Below are positions 1 to 9,215 of a stretch of 48,294 nt of DNA, piece by piece. The DNA is from F1-120-MAGs238 sp964484185 (GTDB lineage: Bacteria > Planctomycetota > Phycisphaerae > Phycisphaerales > UBA1924). Every line of letters begins with the position of its first letter. Position 1 is the first letter of the stretch. The translations under genes were made by a program, and so were the position numbers. Where the stretch lies: assembly GCA_964484185.1 (NCBI GenBank), contig CAZAEQ010000034.1, forward strand, positions 1 to 48,294. The letters are read 5' to 3'. Below the pieces are notes generated by a model, which was not told where the DNA came from, ran no database searches, and saw only the letters and a program-made list of their open reading frames with translations.

Positions 1-1
1 G

Positions 2-1363
2 GAAGCGCTCGCCAAAGCTCGCATGTTCCTGCATGTGTCGAGCGATTCGAACGCAGGAAGCGGCATGAGTCCCCATGACACGCTGTTCAGCATGTCGTTC
101 TGGCAGTTTGAGGGCGATACGCACACGCCGCCAATCGCGTCGGATCCCGCTGCCGCGAAAGCTGCGATTCACAGTCTTGAGGAGACCGTCAAACTCTACA
201 ACCGGGCGATTCTGTACGGGGAACCTTCCGGGCGGGCGGATGCAGAGCGGCAGGCCATTCTCAGCGTGCTCGCATTAAGATGGGGATCGACTGCTCCGGC
301 CGCTTTCAAAGCGTCGTCCGCATTCATGCAGAAATACCTGGAGTTCCGCGACACGCTCAAGACGGCTGCGAAACCCAGGACAATTCTGTATTCCGCGGAG
401 AACGCCCCGGTACTTGCGCGGGAGATTCTCGCATCGGCCACGATCAGCGACCTTCGACAAGTGGGCTTGCTCGCATATTTTCTGGGCGATACTCGCAACG
501 CACAGGCCGCCTGGATAGAGCTTGAACAACGCGGCGGAGATGATCCCTTCGTTGCAGGTATGCTCGGAATCCTTTACCTGCTCAATGAACAGCCCCAGCT
601 TGCCTATCCGCGCCTGCGCAGCGCCATGATCGCCTTTCCAGAGTCGCCACATTTCACAATGTTTACGGCAGATGCGGCATCCCGAATCGGTGACAGCGTG
701 AAAGCCCGGCAATATCTCGCGGCTGCGATCGGCATGCCCGGTCACGATGGCGGAGCAGCGTTTCGAATCGAGATGGCGATTCGTGTCACCGAGGGCGACA
801 CTGTTGCGGTTTTGGAGGAGGTGCGCCGCGAGTATTGTGCGCATGGTCCACGCAAATCTCCGGTGCTCACCTGGCAGCTCTCAAAGATGGTTGAACATGC
901 CGCCAGCGGGGAACTGGGCGTTGATCGTGCTCTTGAGCTTGCCACCCTGAGCGCTTCAGAATTCCCACCAGCTCGAAAGGCCTTGCTGCAGTTTCGACAT
1001 CTTGCAGAGTCATGGTGGATGGGCCTGTCACCTGAGCAGCAACTCGAACTTGCCCGCCGCGCGATCAAGCCTTCGACGCCCCAGGTGTGTGACTGGCGCG
1101 ATCGATTTTGTATTGCACTGGGGTACAGCGGCACGTTTGATATCGACTCAACACCGGCATGGAAAGAGATGGCCGCTCGTCAGAAAGTTATTGAGGAACG
1201 GGGCATTGAACTGGCTGGACCATACCCCCAGAACGCTGCATCGCCCGCGCATCGGACAAAGGTGATGGCCGCAGTCGCCTCGGGTCGCACCGAAAGCCTT
1301 GCCAAATGGCTCCTCACAGGCGAAGGACCCGTGCCCGAAGGCCTTGAAAAGCCAGCCTATTGA
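2..1363 (+). CDS. 5'-truncated repeat-rich (TPR-like) hypothetical protein
   Basis: The frame is open from base 2, so the true start is probably outside the window; the first in-window ATG is at 23. The visible part is about 450 residues and ends in TGA at 1361-1363. The middle section (roughly residues 130-260 from the ATG) is Ala/Leu-rich and helical, with phrases such as GLLAYFLGDTRNAQAAW and AGMLGILYLLNEQPQLAY that look like tetratricopeptide helices. No catalytic motif is visible. I do not recognise the family; a helical-repeat scaffold is an inference from composition and spacing. It is followed by a 130-bp gap and the secreted lectin gene on the same strand, but nothing ties the two together functionally. 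Confidence 0.6.
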   Translation, partial: EALAKARMFLHVSSDSNAGSGMSPHDTLFSMSFWQFEGDTHTPPIASDPAAAKAAIHSLEETVKLYNRAILYGEPSGRADAERQAILSVLALRWGSTAPAAFKASSAFMQKYLEFRDTLKTAAKPRTILYSAENAPVLAREILASATISDLRQVGLLAYFLGDTRNAQAAWIELEQRGGDDPFVAGMLGILYLLNEQPQLAYPRLRSAMIAFPESPHFTMFTADAASRIGDSVKARQYLAAAIGMPGHDGGAAFRIEMAIRVTEGDTVAVLEEVRREYCAHGPRKSPVLTWQLSKMVEHAASGELGVDRALELATLSASEFPPARKALLQFRHLAESWWMGLSPEQQLELARRAIKPSTPQVCDWRDRFCIALGYSGTFDIDSTPAWKEMAARQKVIEERGIELAGPYPQNAASPAHRTKVMAAVASGRTESLAKWLLTGEGPVPEGLEKPAY

Positions 1364-1432
1364 TATTTTCTTGATTGTGTGCGCCCACGGTCTTATCTAA
1401 TTCCGTTTCTCTCGGGAGTGGGGGCACTGCGC

Positions 1433-1460
1433 GCATTGGCACCGTGACCGGGACCAATGC
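1433..1460 (+). repeat. 5'-UTR stem-loop ahead of the lectin gene
   Basis: GCATTGG (1433-1439) and CCAATGC (1454-1460) form a perfect 7-bp stem with a 14-nt loop. It lies 34 bp upstream of the start codon at 1494 and just before the Shine-Dalgarno GGGAGG at 1481-1486. It could affect mRNA stability or translation, but the function is unknown. Confidence 0.4.
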
Positions 1461-1493
1461 CGCGCTCTGCCCCGGTTCTCGGGAGGTTTGAAC

Positions 1494-4400
1494 ATGACCA
1501 GCAGACCCGCGGCATCTTCTCGTCGTTGCGCGACCAGCGCTGTTCTTTCACTTCTGGCGTGCTGCGGCATGAGTGCCTCCGCAGTGGCTCAGGACATCGT
1601 CGCTGGACCTTTCGTGCGGGGCCCTCATGCGTACTACTTGACGCGTCCCTGCTGTTGGACCGATGCAGAAGCCATCGCCGTGGCAAACGGTGGACATCTG
1701 ATCACGATCGAAGATGCGGCGGAAGACCAGTGGGCCGCCCAGACGTTCGCGCCATTCATATCTAATTCGCGGGGTCCATGGATCGGGCTTCAACGCGGAA
1801 GCGGACCTGATGGGTGGAGCTGGGTGTCGGGAAGCACTTCGAGCTATCGCAATTGGGATGATGGTCAGCCAGATAACGCGCGGGGAATCATCGGCTGTTC
1901 CCCCGAGCCCTATGCGCACCAGCATCGCATCGGCGGGGCCCCCTGGAATGACTTTAACTGTGATTTCCTACAGGGCTGTCCTCAGGGCCGACACCCTCCG
2001 TTCCCAGGCATTATTGAGGTGCCCTGTAACACCGCAAATCCGCCGGTGAGGACCTGGACGAATGCGGTAGGTGGTGATTGGGATGACAATGATAATTGGA
2101 ATCCTACAGGTGCACCGCTAGAAAACGCTGTGGCGGTGTTTTCGATTCCGAACGGTATGTACGCTGTCACGCTCCCTGGTTCTCGCAGAATCGCAGGCAT
2201 CGAAATACACGAGGGCTCAGTGACCTTTGCGTTTGGGGACTATGGGCTTCTTCCTCCCACCCTGCTTTGCAATTCTGCGGTCGGTTCACTTGTCACCTCG
2301 CCAGGCTTCAGCAGTGTGAGCACGCTCACGCTTCTGAGTGGCAGTTTGGACCTGTATACTCCAGTCCGGATAGCTTCCGGCAACGAGAGCACATCCACAC
2401 TCGATATTGTCGGGGAGGCGGTCTTTCATGCTCGCAATGCGCTCTTGCTGGGCGCGGGCCACAGCGCGCAAGGTACACTCTCGATTGGGAATAACAGCCG
2501 TGTTGAAGCGACGAGGCTGTACGCCGGATACACCAGCGGCGACATCGGCAGCCCAGCGACCAGAGGAACCATAAACCTCGAAAATGGGGGCCGCCTTGAA
2601 GTCTCGGAACTGATACTTGGCTATCAGCCCCGAACCGATGGCAGGCTCAATCTCTCTGGCGGAACGATGCAGGTCGATACGCTGGTCATCAGCGATCAGG
2701 GGGCAAGCACATTCGACTGGACCGGCGGCAATATTGAGGGTCTTCGCTCACTCGCCATCGGGCGGGGAGATGGTTCAGATGGGCAACTTAATCTTTCCGG
2801 CACAGCGCGCTCGCTGGCCCTCTCCGGCACAGGCGGCACCGCGCGTATTTCGGTCGGTGAGTACGGGCGCGGCACGCTCCGTGTTGAGAACGGCGCAGAC
2901 ATCTCGCTTTCAGCCGGGCAGCTTCAGGCGATGGAAATTGGTACGCGATCCTCGGGTCGTGGGCTAGTTGTAGTTGATGGCGCAGCATCGAGCATTCTTG
3001 GAAGTTCAACCCCGTCAAGTGACACCTCAATGCTTCTGATCGGTAATTCTGCCGGACCTGAGGGAACGCTGATTGTCGACAATGGAGCAACTGTCGCGTT
3101 TGGCCATATCCGCTGCGACTCAAACATCACCGGCCCTGGTGGCGGCATCGTTGTCCGCAACCAATCACACCTTATCAGCAACGGTCTGGGTGATGCCTAC
3201 TCGACTCCCTCGACCGGCCTTCGCGTTGGTAACAGTGCTCAGACGGCAAATATGCTCGTTCAATCGGGCAGCACGGTGAATGCCCACACAGCGATATTCA
3301 CAGGGTCGAATGGCTCGAATGCCGTGGTGACGGTTGAAGATGCAAACTCTTCGCTCAATGTCGATGGCACTCTGTATCTGGCAAGTGTGGGCACCCAACA
3401 AGGGGGCCAGCTAAAGGTTCGCAGCGGGGGAAAGCTCAACACCAGAGATACGTTCATTGGCACGGGCATTGGCGGCGTGAGTACATCTGGCACGGTCACG
3501 CTCGAGGGCCCGGGCCTGATGTGGTCGAGCTCAGGAACGATCAATGTTGGAGATCCGCTTGATGCCAATGCGGTCGGCACGCTCAACCTGGTCAATGGTG
3601 CACGAGTTCATACCGACCGACTCCTACCCGGTGCGACCGCACATATCACTGGCGGCGCGACAGGCAATCCTCTGATCCAGGTGGGCCGTAGCCGCGCTGC
3701 TGCGGAACTCACCTGCGACACGTTGTTGATGAGCCCCGAGACCAACCTGGGAGCGCTGAATTTGACGTTTGGAATTGGAGGCGGTATTGGCGGCACAGGG
3801 ACATGGCCAGGCGATTTCTCCGCATCAGGAGGCGCTCAGATTGTCGCGACACAATCGCCGCCAACGCCGTGGATTGAAGATGGGTATCTCTCACAATTTA
3901 CCATCGCCGGTTCGCTGATGATGGACTCCACTTCAACTGTTGAAGCCGCATGTGGACTTGTGGGCTGCTCTGGCGGCGAGTATATTGCCCAAGCGAGTTC
4001 GCGGCTCACGGTTCAGGGTGTCGCATCGATTGACGGCACTCTGAAGATTGAACCCTGGATGACTGTGCTACCCGGGTGGTGCGAGAGTTACAGTCATCGA
4101 CGTGAAGCAATCGGCAGGACCTACGCGGTACTTACCGCATCTTCAGTAGTTGGCGCCTTTGATCAGTTGCAGCTTTCACCCAATCTCGTAACGAATCGCG
4201 CCCATCTTGACTATGAGCCCGGCCGCGTGTTGGTCACAATTGACGAGCCAGTCTGCAATACAGCCATTACAACGCAGCCTCTGAGCGCACAGACTTCGCC
4301 AGGCGCAACCACATCTCTTTCAGTCGGGGCCGCAACCGAATTTGGAACTCTTGAGTACCACTGGGAGTGGACACCATATGAAGGCAACTGGCAGCCTATG

Positions 4401-4751
4401 CACTTTGACTATTTCTACAATGGAATTCTCGCCCGGTCAATCAACAACCAGGGAACAATAGAAGTCACTATTGATCCGCAGCATGCCAGTCTGCCGGGAC
4501 TGTCAAACACTCCACACTTCCGCTGCAATATTCACAATCCCTCGTGTGGTGAATGGGTGCAGAGCGGCGAGGCAGTGCTCACGATCTGCAACGCAGATTT
4601 CAACCGCGACACCGTGGTAGATTTCTTCGACTACCTCGATTTTGTCGACGAATTCGCCGCGGGAAACATCAGCGCAGATTTTAACCATGACACGGTCGTC
4701 GACTTCTTCGATTACCTCGATTTCGTCGATGCCCTCAGCGGTGGCTGCTGA
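1494..4751 (+). CDS. Large secreted C-type lectin / beta-solenoid protein with GC-type dockerin-like C-terminus
   Basis: ATG 1494 is chosen because GGGAGG (1481-1486) sits 7 bp upstream; an in-frame TTG at 1488 is less likely. The 1085-residue product begins with a signal peptide (basic SRR, hydrophobic LSLLACC, cleavage near AVA/Q at 32/33). Residues 38-178 are a C-type lectin-like domain: WIGL 97-100, GWSW 107-110, a QPD-type motif in GQPDN (124-128), WND 151-153 and GIIE 172-175. From about residue 185 to 800 come repeats of the T5SS/PEP-CTERM-associated kind (GTLxVxNGAxV phrases), which predict a right-handed beta-solenoid. Residues 1032-1085 are the tandem DFFDYLDFV module bracketed by Cys. 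QPD usually goes with galactose-type ligands in this family. A surface-exposed glycan-binding role is inferred. Confidence 0.85.
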   Translation: MTSRPAASSRRCATSAVLSLLACCGMSASAVAQDIVAGPFVRGPHAYYLTRPCCWTDAEAIAVANGGHLITIEDAAEDQWAAQTFAPFISNSRGPWIGLQRGSGPDGWSWVSGSTSSYRNWDDGQPDNARGIIGCSPEPYAHQHRIGGAPWNDFNCDFLQGCPQGRHPPFPGIIEVPCNTANPPVRTWTNAVGGDWDDNDNWNPTGAPLENAVAVFSIPNGMYAVTLPGSRRIAGIEIHEGSVTFAFGDYGLLPPTLLCNSAVGSLVTSPGFSSVSTLTLLSGSLDLYTPVRIASGNESTSTLDIVGEAVFHARNALLLGAGHSAQGTLSIGNNSRVEATRLYAGYTSGDIGSPATRGTINLENGGRLEVSELILGYQPRTDGRLNLSGGTMQVDTLVISDQGASTFDWTGGNIEGLRSLAIGRGDGSDGQLNLSGTARSLALSGTGGTARISVGEYGRGTLRVENGADISLSAGQLQAMEIGTRSSGRGLVVVDGAASSILGSSTPSSDTSMLLIGNSAGPEGTLIVDNGATVAFGHIRCDSNITGPGGGIVVRNQSHLISNGLGDAYSTPSTGLRVGNSAQTANMLVQSGSTVNAHTAIFTGSNGSNAVVTVEDANSSLNVDGTLYLASVGTQQGGQLKVRSGGKLNTRDTFIGTGIGGVSTSGTVTLEGPGLMWSSSGTINVGDPLDANAVGTLNLVNGARVHTDRLLPGATAHITGGATGNPLIQVGRSRAAAELTCDTLLMSPETNLGALNLTFGIGGGIGGTGTWPGDFSASGGAQIVATQSPPTPWIEDGYLSQFTIAGSLMMDSTSTVEAACGLVGCSGGEYIAQASSRLTVQGVASIDGTLKIEPWMTVLPGWCESYSHRREAIGRTYAVLTASSVVGAFDQLQLSPNLVTNRAHLDYEPGRVLVTIDEPVCNTAITTQPLSAQTSPGATTSLSVGAATEFGTLEYHWEWTPYEGNWQPMHFDYFYNGILARSINNQGTIEVTIDPQHASLPGLSNTPHFRCNIHNPSCGEWVQSGEAVLTICNADFNRDTVVDFFDYLDFVDEFAAGNISADFNHDTVVDFFDYLDFVDALSGGC

Positions 4752-4769
4752 GCGGAATATTCTTGTGAC

Positions 4770-5237
4770 ATGGGATTGCAATCGAATTGTGTGAGCCGTC
4801 GCGAGAACTTTGAGATTTCGACCGATCCTGCCCGGCTGGATCGTGACGTCATCTACTCCTTTCTTTCCACATGCTATTGGTCACCGGGAATTGCCCGCGA
4901 ACGCGTAAACCGCGGCATAGAAAACTCTCTCTGCTTCGGAATCTACGACATGTCTAGTGCATCCCCAGCGCAAGTCGGTTTCGCGCGCATCATCACCGAC
5001 TTCGCCAGCTACGCCTACCTGTGCGATGTCTTCGTTCTGGAGAGTCATCGTGGCAAGGGCCTGAGCAAGTGGCTCATGGAAGTCATGATCGCTCACCCCG
5101 ACCTCAAGGGCTTGCGCCGATTCTGTCTTATGACGCGCGATGCACATGGTCTCTACGCGCAGTTCGGCTTTGCGCCTATGGCCGACCCGTCCCGTTACAT
5201 GGAAAAAGTCGATCGCGAGTCGTACAAAACGCCTTGA
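4770..5237 (+). CDS. GNAT-family N-acetyltransferase
   Basis: A 155-residue protein with the GNAT acetyl-CoA pyrophosphate loop HRGKGLS at residues 93-99, preceded by the strand CDVFVL and followed by the helix KWLMEVMIAHP. A late segment HGLYAQFGF matches the family's beta6-alpha4 region. The closest general type I recall is a small bacterial GNAT with the LCDVFVLESHRGKGLSKWLM signature; the substrate cannot be read from sequence. It starts 18 bp after the lectin stop. A GTG at 4791 is an alternative start. No strong ribosome site is visible, so translation may depend on the upstream gene. It converges on the DUF2238 gene with a 13-bp gap. Confidence 0.85.
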   Translation: MGLQSNCVSRRENFEISTDPARLDRDVIYSFLSTCYWSPGIARERVNRGIENSLCFGIYDMSSASPAQVGFARIITDFASYAYLCDVFVLESHRGKGLSKWLMEVMIAHPDLKGLRRFCLMTRDAHGLYAQFGFAPMADPSRYMEKVDRESYKTP

Positions 5238-5250
5238 GTGTGCCTTGGCT

Positions 5251-5892
5251 TTACGGTCTTTCGCGGACCGGATCGATCTTGTCGACCTGTTTGCGATGCC
5301 ATGTGCCCAGCAGCAACAGCGCAGCAATCGCGCCCATCAGACATAGGAACATGTCCCAGTGCGTATCCCACTCATCTCCCTGGGTCCCCAGAAACGCCGA
5401 GGCTCCCTCGCCGAACAGCACGGCAGTACACCATTCGAGCATTTCATAGAACGCGCTGAATGCCAGGCACACGCTGACCGTGAGGAATCCCAGCCATTTG
5501 CTTGTCCGCAGCGGCGACAGGCGCATCAAAAGTTCACGAACAAAGATCGCGGGTACAAACCCCTGCACAACATGACAGAAGCGGTCGTAGTTATTGCGGG
5601 TGTGATGAAAGTAGTCTGCGATCCAATCTCCGATCGGCACTTTCGCGTACGTGTAGTGGCCGCCGATGCACAGCAAAACTGCATGAATCGCCAGCAAAAC
5701 GCACAGCAGCGGCGTCATCGGGAAGCGCCGGTACACGAGCAGGGCGATTGGCAGTCCAATGAAGACCGGAGATACTTCCAGAGCCCATGTCGCCAGATCA
5801 AATGGTGCAACGCCGCTCAAAATGAGCGCTGCCACGACCATCACCACAAGCGCGACCGCCCACGGCCGCGGCGGCATGCGAGTTGCATTCAT
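5251..5892 (-). CDS. DUF2238 (YjdF-like) integral membrane protein
   Basis: A 213-residue protein with about six hydrophobic segments (near residues 10-30, 38-52, 60-76, 110-122, 133-150 and 184-200). The hallmark DUF2238/YjdF features are visible: NNYDRFCHVVQGFVPA in the middle, AFSAFYEMLEWCTAVLFGE later, and GTQGDEWDTHWDM before the last membrane segment. The conserved acidic and His residues in these loops are characteristic of the family. It belongs in the inner membrane. The biochemical role of YjdF-type proteins is not established. It is transcribed toward the acetyltransferase gene. Confidence 0.88.
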   Translation of the reverse strand: MNATRMPPRPWAVALVVMVVAALILSGVAPFDLATWALEVSPVFIGLPIALLVYRRFPMTPLLCVLLAIHAVLLCIGGHYTYAKVPIGDWIADYFHHTRNNYDRFCHVVQGFVPAIFVRELLMRLSPLRTSKWLGFLTVSVCLAFSAFYEMLEWCTAVLFGEGASAFLGTQGDEWDTHWDMFLCLMGAIAALLLLGTWHRKQVDKIDPVRERP

Positions 5893-5918
5893 GCCTAACG
5901 ATAGTGCTTCTGGTTCGC

Positions 5919-6890
5919 TCAGTGCTTTTCGGCCCCGGCAGTCGCCGAGTCGGTCTTGGCGTTAAGCGCACCAAGGAGTTCTCCCTGCCAGGGGTGTTCG
6001 CCCAGGAAGTCAACCTTGCCTGTCGAAATGTCGTAGACCGCGCCGACGACCTTGAGCTTGCCGGATGCAACAAGTTCGCGCAGTTCATCTGAGTTTTTGT
6101 AGAGATCAAAAACGCTCTGCCAGACATTTTCTTTGACGCTTATCGCGGCGAGGTCCTTGTCATTGATGCCCGGATTGTTCCGCTTGGCCCGATCAACAGC
6201 AGGTTGAATGTTCCCGACCAGCTTGCCCACCATGCCGTGAAGCGCTGCGCCGCTGGCGGCTGCACCGACTGCGCCGCACTTGGTATGGCCCATGACAACA
6301 AGCAGCGGGGTGTGCAGGTGGCCCGCGCCGTACTCGATCGTGCCGGTTTCGTTGACGCCCGCGACGTTGCCAGCGACACGGACAACAAAGACATCGCCGA
6401 CACCTTGATCAAAAACCCGCTCAACTGGAATGCGCGAATCGGCGCAGGTGAGGATCGTGACAAATGGTTTCTGACCCTTATCTGCCAGCATTTCGCGGCG
6501 GGTTGCTTCAGTGTGCGGGTTGGATTCGTGATCGCTGACCCAGCGTTCGTTGCCTTCCTGGAGTTTTGTCAATGCCCCTTCGGCAGTAACTTCGCTATCA
6601 GTTTCGACCACGGCGGCCTGCTTCGTTGATTTTGCAGGTTTCACATCGTGGTCATTGTCCGCGTGAGCGGTTTCGGACTGTGCGGTCTCGATGTGTGTGC
6701 CCTGGGACTTGGATTCGGCCTTGGTTTCAATGGTGACTTTGGGAACGGCTTTTACGACCTTGGGTTTGGTAGTGTCGGTCGCGTGAGCTGGGTCTTGGTG
6801 CTCTGGACTTGCAAAGCCCATTGAAGTAATAAGCGTCGCGGCAGCTGCGCAGCCCGCAACAACGTAAACAGACTTTGTTCCAAATTTCAT
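5919..6890 (-). CDS. Exported beta-class carbonic anhydrase with long N-terminal linker
   Basis: The start at 6890 gives an N-terminus MKFGTKSVYVVAGCAAAATL with a signal peptide ending near FAS (about residue 28), and AGGGGG lies just upstream. The frame extends to 7013 but the extra residues are not signal-like. Residues 30-100 are a Lys/Thr/Glu/His-rich low-complexity linker. The catalytic domain (about 105-315) has the beta-CA motifs CADSR (C149, D151, R153) and HTKC (H202, C205), the expected zinc ligands and Asp/Arg dyad, plus VVRVAGN and TIEYGAGHL. It interconverts CO2 and bicarbonate, and the signal peptide places it in the periplasm. At 323 residues it is longer than typical cytosolic members (about 200-230). 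No partner gene is adjacent. Confidence 0.93.
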   Translation of the reverse strand: MKFGTKSVYVVAGCAAAATLITSMGFASPEHQDPAHATDTTKPKVVKAVPKVTIETKAESKSQGTHIETAQSETAHADNDHDVKPAKSTKQAAVVETDSEVTAEGALTKLQEGNERWVSDHESNPHTEATRREMLADKGQKPFVTILTCADSRIPVERVFDQGVGDVFVVRVAGNVAGVNETGTIEYGAGHLHTPLLVVMGHTKCGAVGAAASGAALHGMVGKLVGNIQPAVDRAKRNNPGINDKDLAAISVKENVWQSVFDLYKNSDELRELVASGKLKVVGAVYDISTGKVDFLGEHPWQGELLGALNAKTDSATAGAEKH

Positions 6891-7022
6891 GAGACAGATC
6901 CCCCTGATGCGCCCTGGTTCAGGCAGCGCACAGATGAGCATCGGTCGCAAGAGACAGCCGGAGCAGCCATCGCCAATCGTCGCGCGGTTATCGTCCCCGC
7001 GCCGAGTGAACAATTGATATAT

Positions 7023-7730
7023 TCATTGCAGCATGCCATCCCAGATTTTTGCAGGAATGGGATGGTTTGTGGTCTCACCAAGCAGTTTCAGCAATGCAGC
7101 GTTCTCTTCTTCTTTATAGCCCTTGAGGTAGTCGCGGATTTCACCTTCGATGGCTTTGTAATAGGCAGTGTTGTCGTATCTCCATTGACCATTTTCAAGG
7201 ACAAATCGCACCGTATATGGCGTCGACTCCTGACGCGTGACCTGGCGTGAACCGAAGCGCCGGCTGCGCTGGGTGCGCTGGACATTGGCCTTGAGCTTTC
7301 CGATTGCATCGGTGTCGGTGAATGTGAGATAGCCCAGATCGAGATCTTCCGGCGGCTCAATGATGTAATCCCACAGGCCCTTGCTGATACACCATTCGGC
7401 AAATACCTTGCCATCAAGGTCTTTGATATCAGCTCGCTTGCACATGACACGGGTAAGCAGGACTTCGTATCGCTGATGCAGTGGCAGGGCCTGAATAGCC
7501 GCTTTTTTGCCAGTGAGCGCGAGCTTAAGCGTGCCAGCGTAATACGCCAGGCTTTCAGAAGACAGCTGATTGGCAAAGACTGTTCCGTTATGTTCCACCG
7601 CGGCGGCGAAGGTGTTATCGAAGGTGAACTTGATCACCTGTCGATCCTGTCCGTGCTTATCACAGCCGGACTGAAATGTCAGTGCGAGTGCAGCCAAGAC
7701 AGCAAAAATCGACAAGTGAATGCGGTTCAT
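7023..7730 (-). CDS. Predicted lipoprotein, tandem paralog A
   Basis: A 235-residue protein with a short basic start, a hydrophobic stretch (IFAVLAALALTF) and Cys23 in FQSGCDKHGQDR. The residues before the Cys (QSG) are a loose lipobox, but the paralog next door has a standard LQGC. The mature part shares with the paralog the phrases L.LALTGKKA.I.ALP..QRYE.LL.R, TPYT.RF.LENGQW..D, and the C-terminal IPAKIWDGML. No known domain is recognised. The LENGQW segment resembles the end of NTF2-like lipoproteins, but this is weak. It lies 23 bp downstream of the paralog in the same direction, so the two are probably co-transcribed. Confidence 0.8.
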   Translation of the reverse strand: MNRIHLSIFAVLAALALTFQSGCDKHGQDRQVIKFTFDNTFAAAVEHNGTVFANQLSSESLAYYAGTLKLALTGKKAAIQALPLHQRYEVLLTRVMCKRADIKDLDGKVFAEWCISKGLWDYIIEPPEDLDLGYLTFTDTDAIGKLKANVQRTQRSRRFGSRQVTRQESTPYTVRFVLENGQWRYDNTAYYKAIEGEIRDYLKGYKEEENAALLKLLGETTNHPIPAKIWDGMLQ

Positions 7731-7753
7731 GGAGAAACTCCGGGAAGCGACGG

Positions 7754-8458
7754 CTAACGCAACATTCCATTCCAGATATTTGCTGGTATCTGTTCGCCGG
7801 TGCTTTCTCGCAACATTCCGATGAGGACATTATCTTCCTGGACGCCGGCCTGGTTGATCTCGGTCTGAATCTGGATGTTGAGCGCCTGGGTGAAAGTGGT
7901 ACGGTCGAACTTCCATTGGCCATTTTCGAGTGCAAAACGCAATGTGTAGGGCGTGGGCTTTTCTTCGGTAATCGTGGTCGATCCGCGGCGGCCCAGTCGG
8001 ACGCGGCGTTCAGATTTGATAACCAGGTCGCAGTAGGCTTCATCGCCGCGGAAGGTCAGGCCGCCGGTTTCCAGGTCGGCATTGGGACCGGGCATGTACT
8101 CGTAGAGTCCATTGGTGACCGCCCAGGCAACGTAGCCTTTGCCATCAAGTTCTTTCAGTTCTTTTCTGTTACCGAGCAGACGCACCAGGAGGATCTCGTA
8201 GCGCTGGCTGAAGGGCAACGCGAGGATGTCGGCCTTTTTACCGCTGAGGGCCATCTTGAGAGTGCGCGAGTCGTACTCAAGATTGTCGGCAGCGATCAGG
8301 TCTGCATAGGTTTTGCCATCGCCACTTTCAGATGCGCTGACGAGTCGTTCCACGACCATGCCGATTGCAGCGCGATCCTGGGCGTGCTTATCGCAACCTT
8401 GCAGAAATATTGACAAGACGCACATGAAGCTCGCGATTGCAAGGCGGGAATACAACAT
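7754..8458 (-). CDS. Predicted lipoprotein, tandem paralog B
   Basis: A 234-residue protein with a signal sequence and canonical lipobox LQGC (Cys22), followed by DKHAQDR as in the neighbouring paralog. Shared features include ALSGKKADILALPFSQRYEILLVRLL, the central Trp/Tyr segment NGLYEYMPGPN, the TPYTLRFALENGQWKFDRT block and the end IPANIWNGMLR. Identity to paralog A is moderate and co-linear along the whole length, so this is an old tandem duplication. It is predicted to be an envelope-anchored protein of unknown function. The prepilin-like gene lies 78 bp upstream on the same strand. Confidence 0.8.
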   Translation of the reverse strand: MLYSRLAIASFMCVLSIFLQGCDKHAQDRAAIGMVVERLVSASESGDGKTYADLIAADNLEYDSRTLKMALSGKKADILALPFSQRYEILLVRLLGNRKELKELDGKGYVAWAVTNGLYEYMPGPNADLETGGLTFRGDEAYCDLVIKSERRVRLGRRGSTTITEEKPTPYTLRFALENGQWKFDRTTFTQALNIQIQTEINQAGVQEDNVLIGMLRESTGEQIPANIWNGMLR

Positions 8459-8536
8459 TGGAAGACTCCTGAGTCTTTAGTTAGACCGGAGCACAATGTA
8501 GCAGATTTCCATACCTGTTGCAACTGCTGAAATCGT

Positions 8537-9043
8537 TCACAGGCCGACTTCGGCCTCACCAAGTTCGCCGTCAACAACATCGGGGGCAACTACTTTGGCA
8601 GAGGGATCAACGAAGTGACGGATCAAAACGTTGGTTCTACGTTGAATAACACCGGTGGTCAGGTTGCCATCGTCAAAGAGCCTGTCATATCGGAGCCAGA
8701 TCGCGGCCGGGACAGGGTCTTGCTGAATACCGATTCCCAGGGTTGCGGTGTTGGCAAAGACCCAGGTGCCGCCCATGGGGGCGGGCGCCACCCAGCCCTC
8801 CTCTTTCATGAAGTCTTTAAGAGCGGACTCGAAATCGCCCTTTTGCATGGTTGGTGGAAAGGCGTTGTAGTTAGCTTCATAGAGGAACATTGCTTTTTCA
8901 AAGACGTTCCAGGTTGCACGGGTTGCGTTGAAGCGGGCGTTCTGGCTGGCATCGGAAAATCTGGGGACAGCGATCCCGGCGAGGACGCCGATGATGATGA
9001 TCACCATGACCAGTTCGAGCAATGAGAAGCCACGCGTGCGCAC
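8537..9043 (-). CDS. Type IV prepilin / type II secretion pseudopilin-like protein
   Basis: A 168-residue protein starting MRTRGFSLLELVMV, a textbook prepilin leader: cleavage after Gly5, Phe as the methylated first residue, Glu at mature position 5, then a hydrophobic helix VMVIIIIGVLAGIAVPRF. The C-terminal globular part has FEKAMFLYEANYNAFPP and a Pro/Gly-rich region. No other pilus or secretion gene is adjacent. Planctomycetes commonly carry many isolated pseudopilin genes of this type, so the exact apparatus cannot be named. A longer overlapping minus frame (to 9261) lacks coding character. Confidence 0.9.
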   Translation of the reverse strand: MRTRGFSLLELVMVIIIIGVLAGIAVPRFSDASQNARFNATRATWNVFEKAMFLYEANYNAFPPTMQKGDFESALKDFMKEEGWVAPAPMGGTWVFANTATLGIGIQQDPVPAAIWLRYDRLFDDGNLTTGVIQRRTNVLIRHFVDPSAKVVAPDVVDGELGEAEVGL

Positions 9044-9215
9044 ATGGAAATATCGGCGCTTGCATAGGCTCGATCAGGTGCTGCGGCAGCGGAAAAGGTT
9101 ATCAGCCCCGAAAGAAAACGAATAAACTTCAATCCCCCTGATCGAGGATTCGCGAAACGCGAGTTAGCAGAAGATCCATGAACGGAATGGATTGGGGAAG
9201 CACTTTGTATTACTT

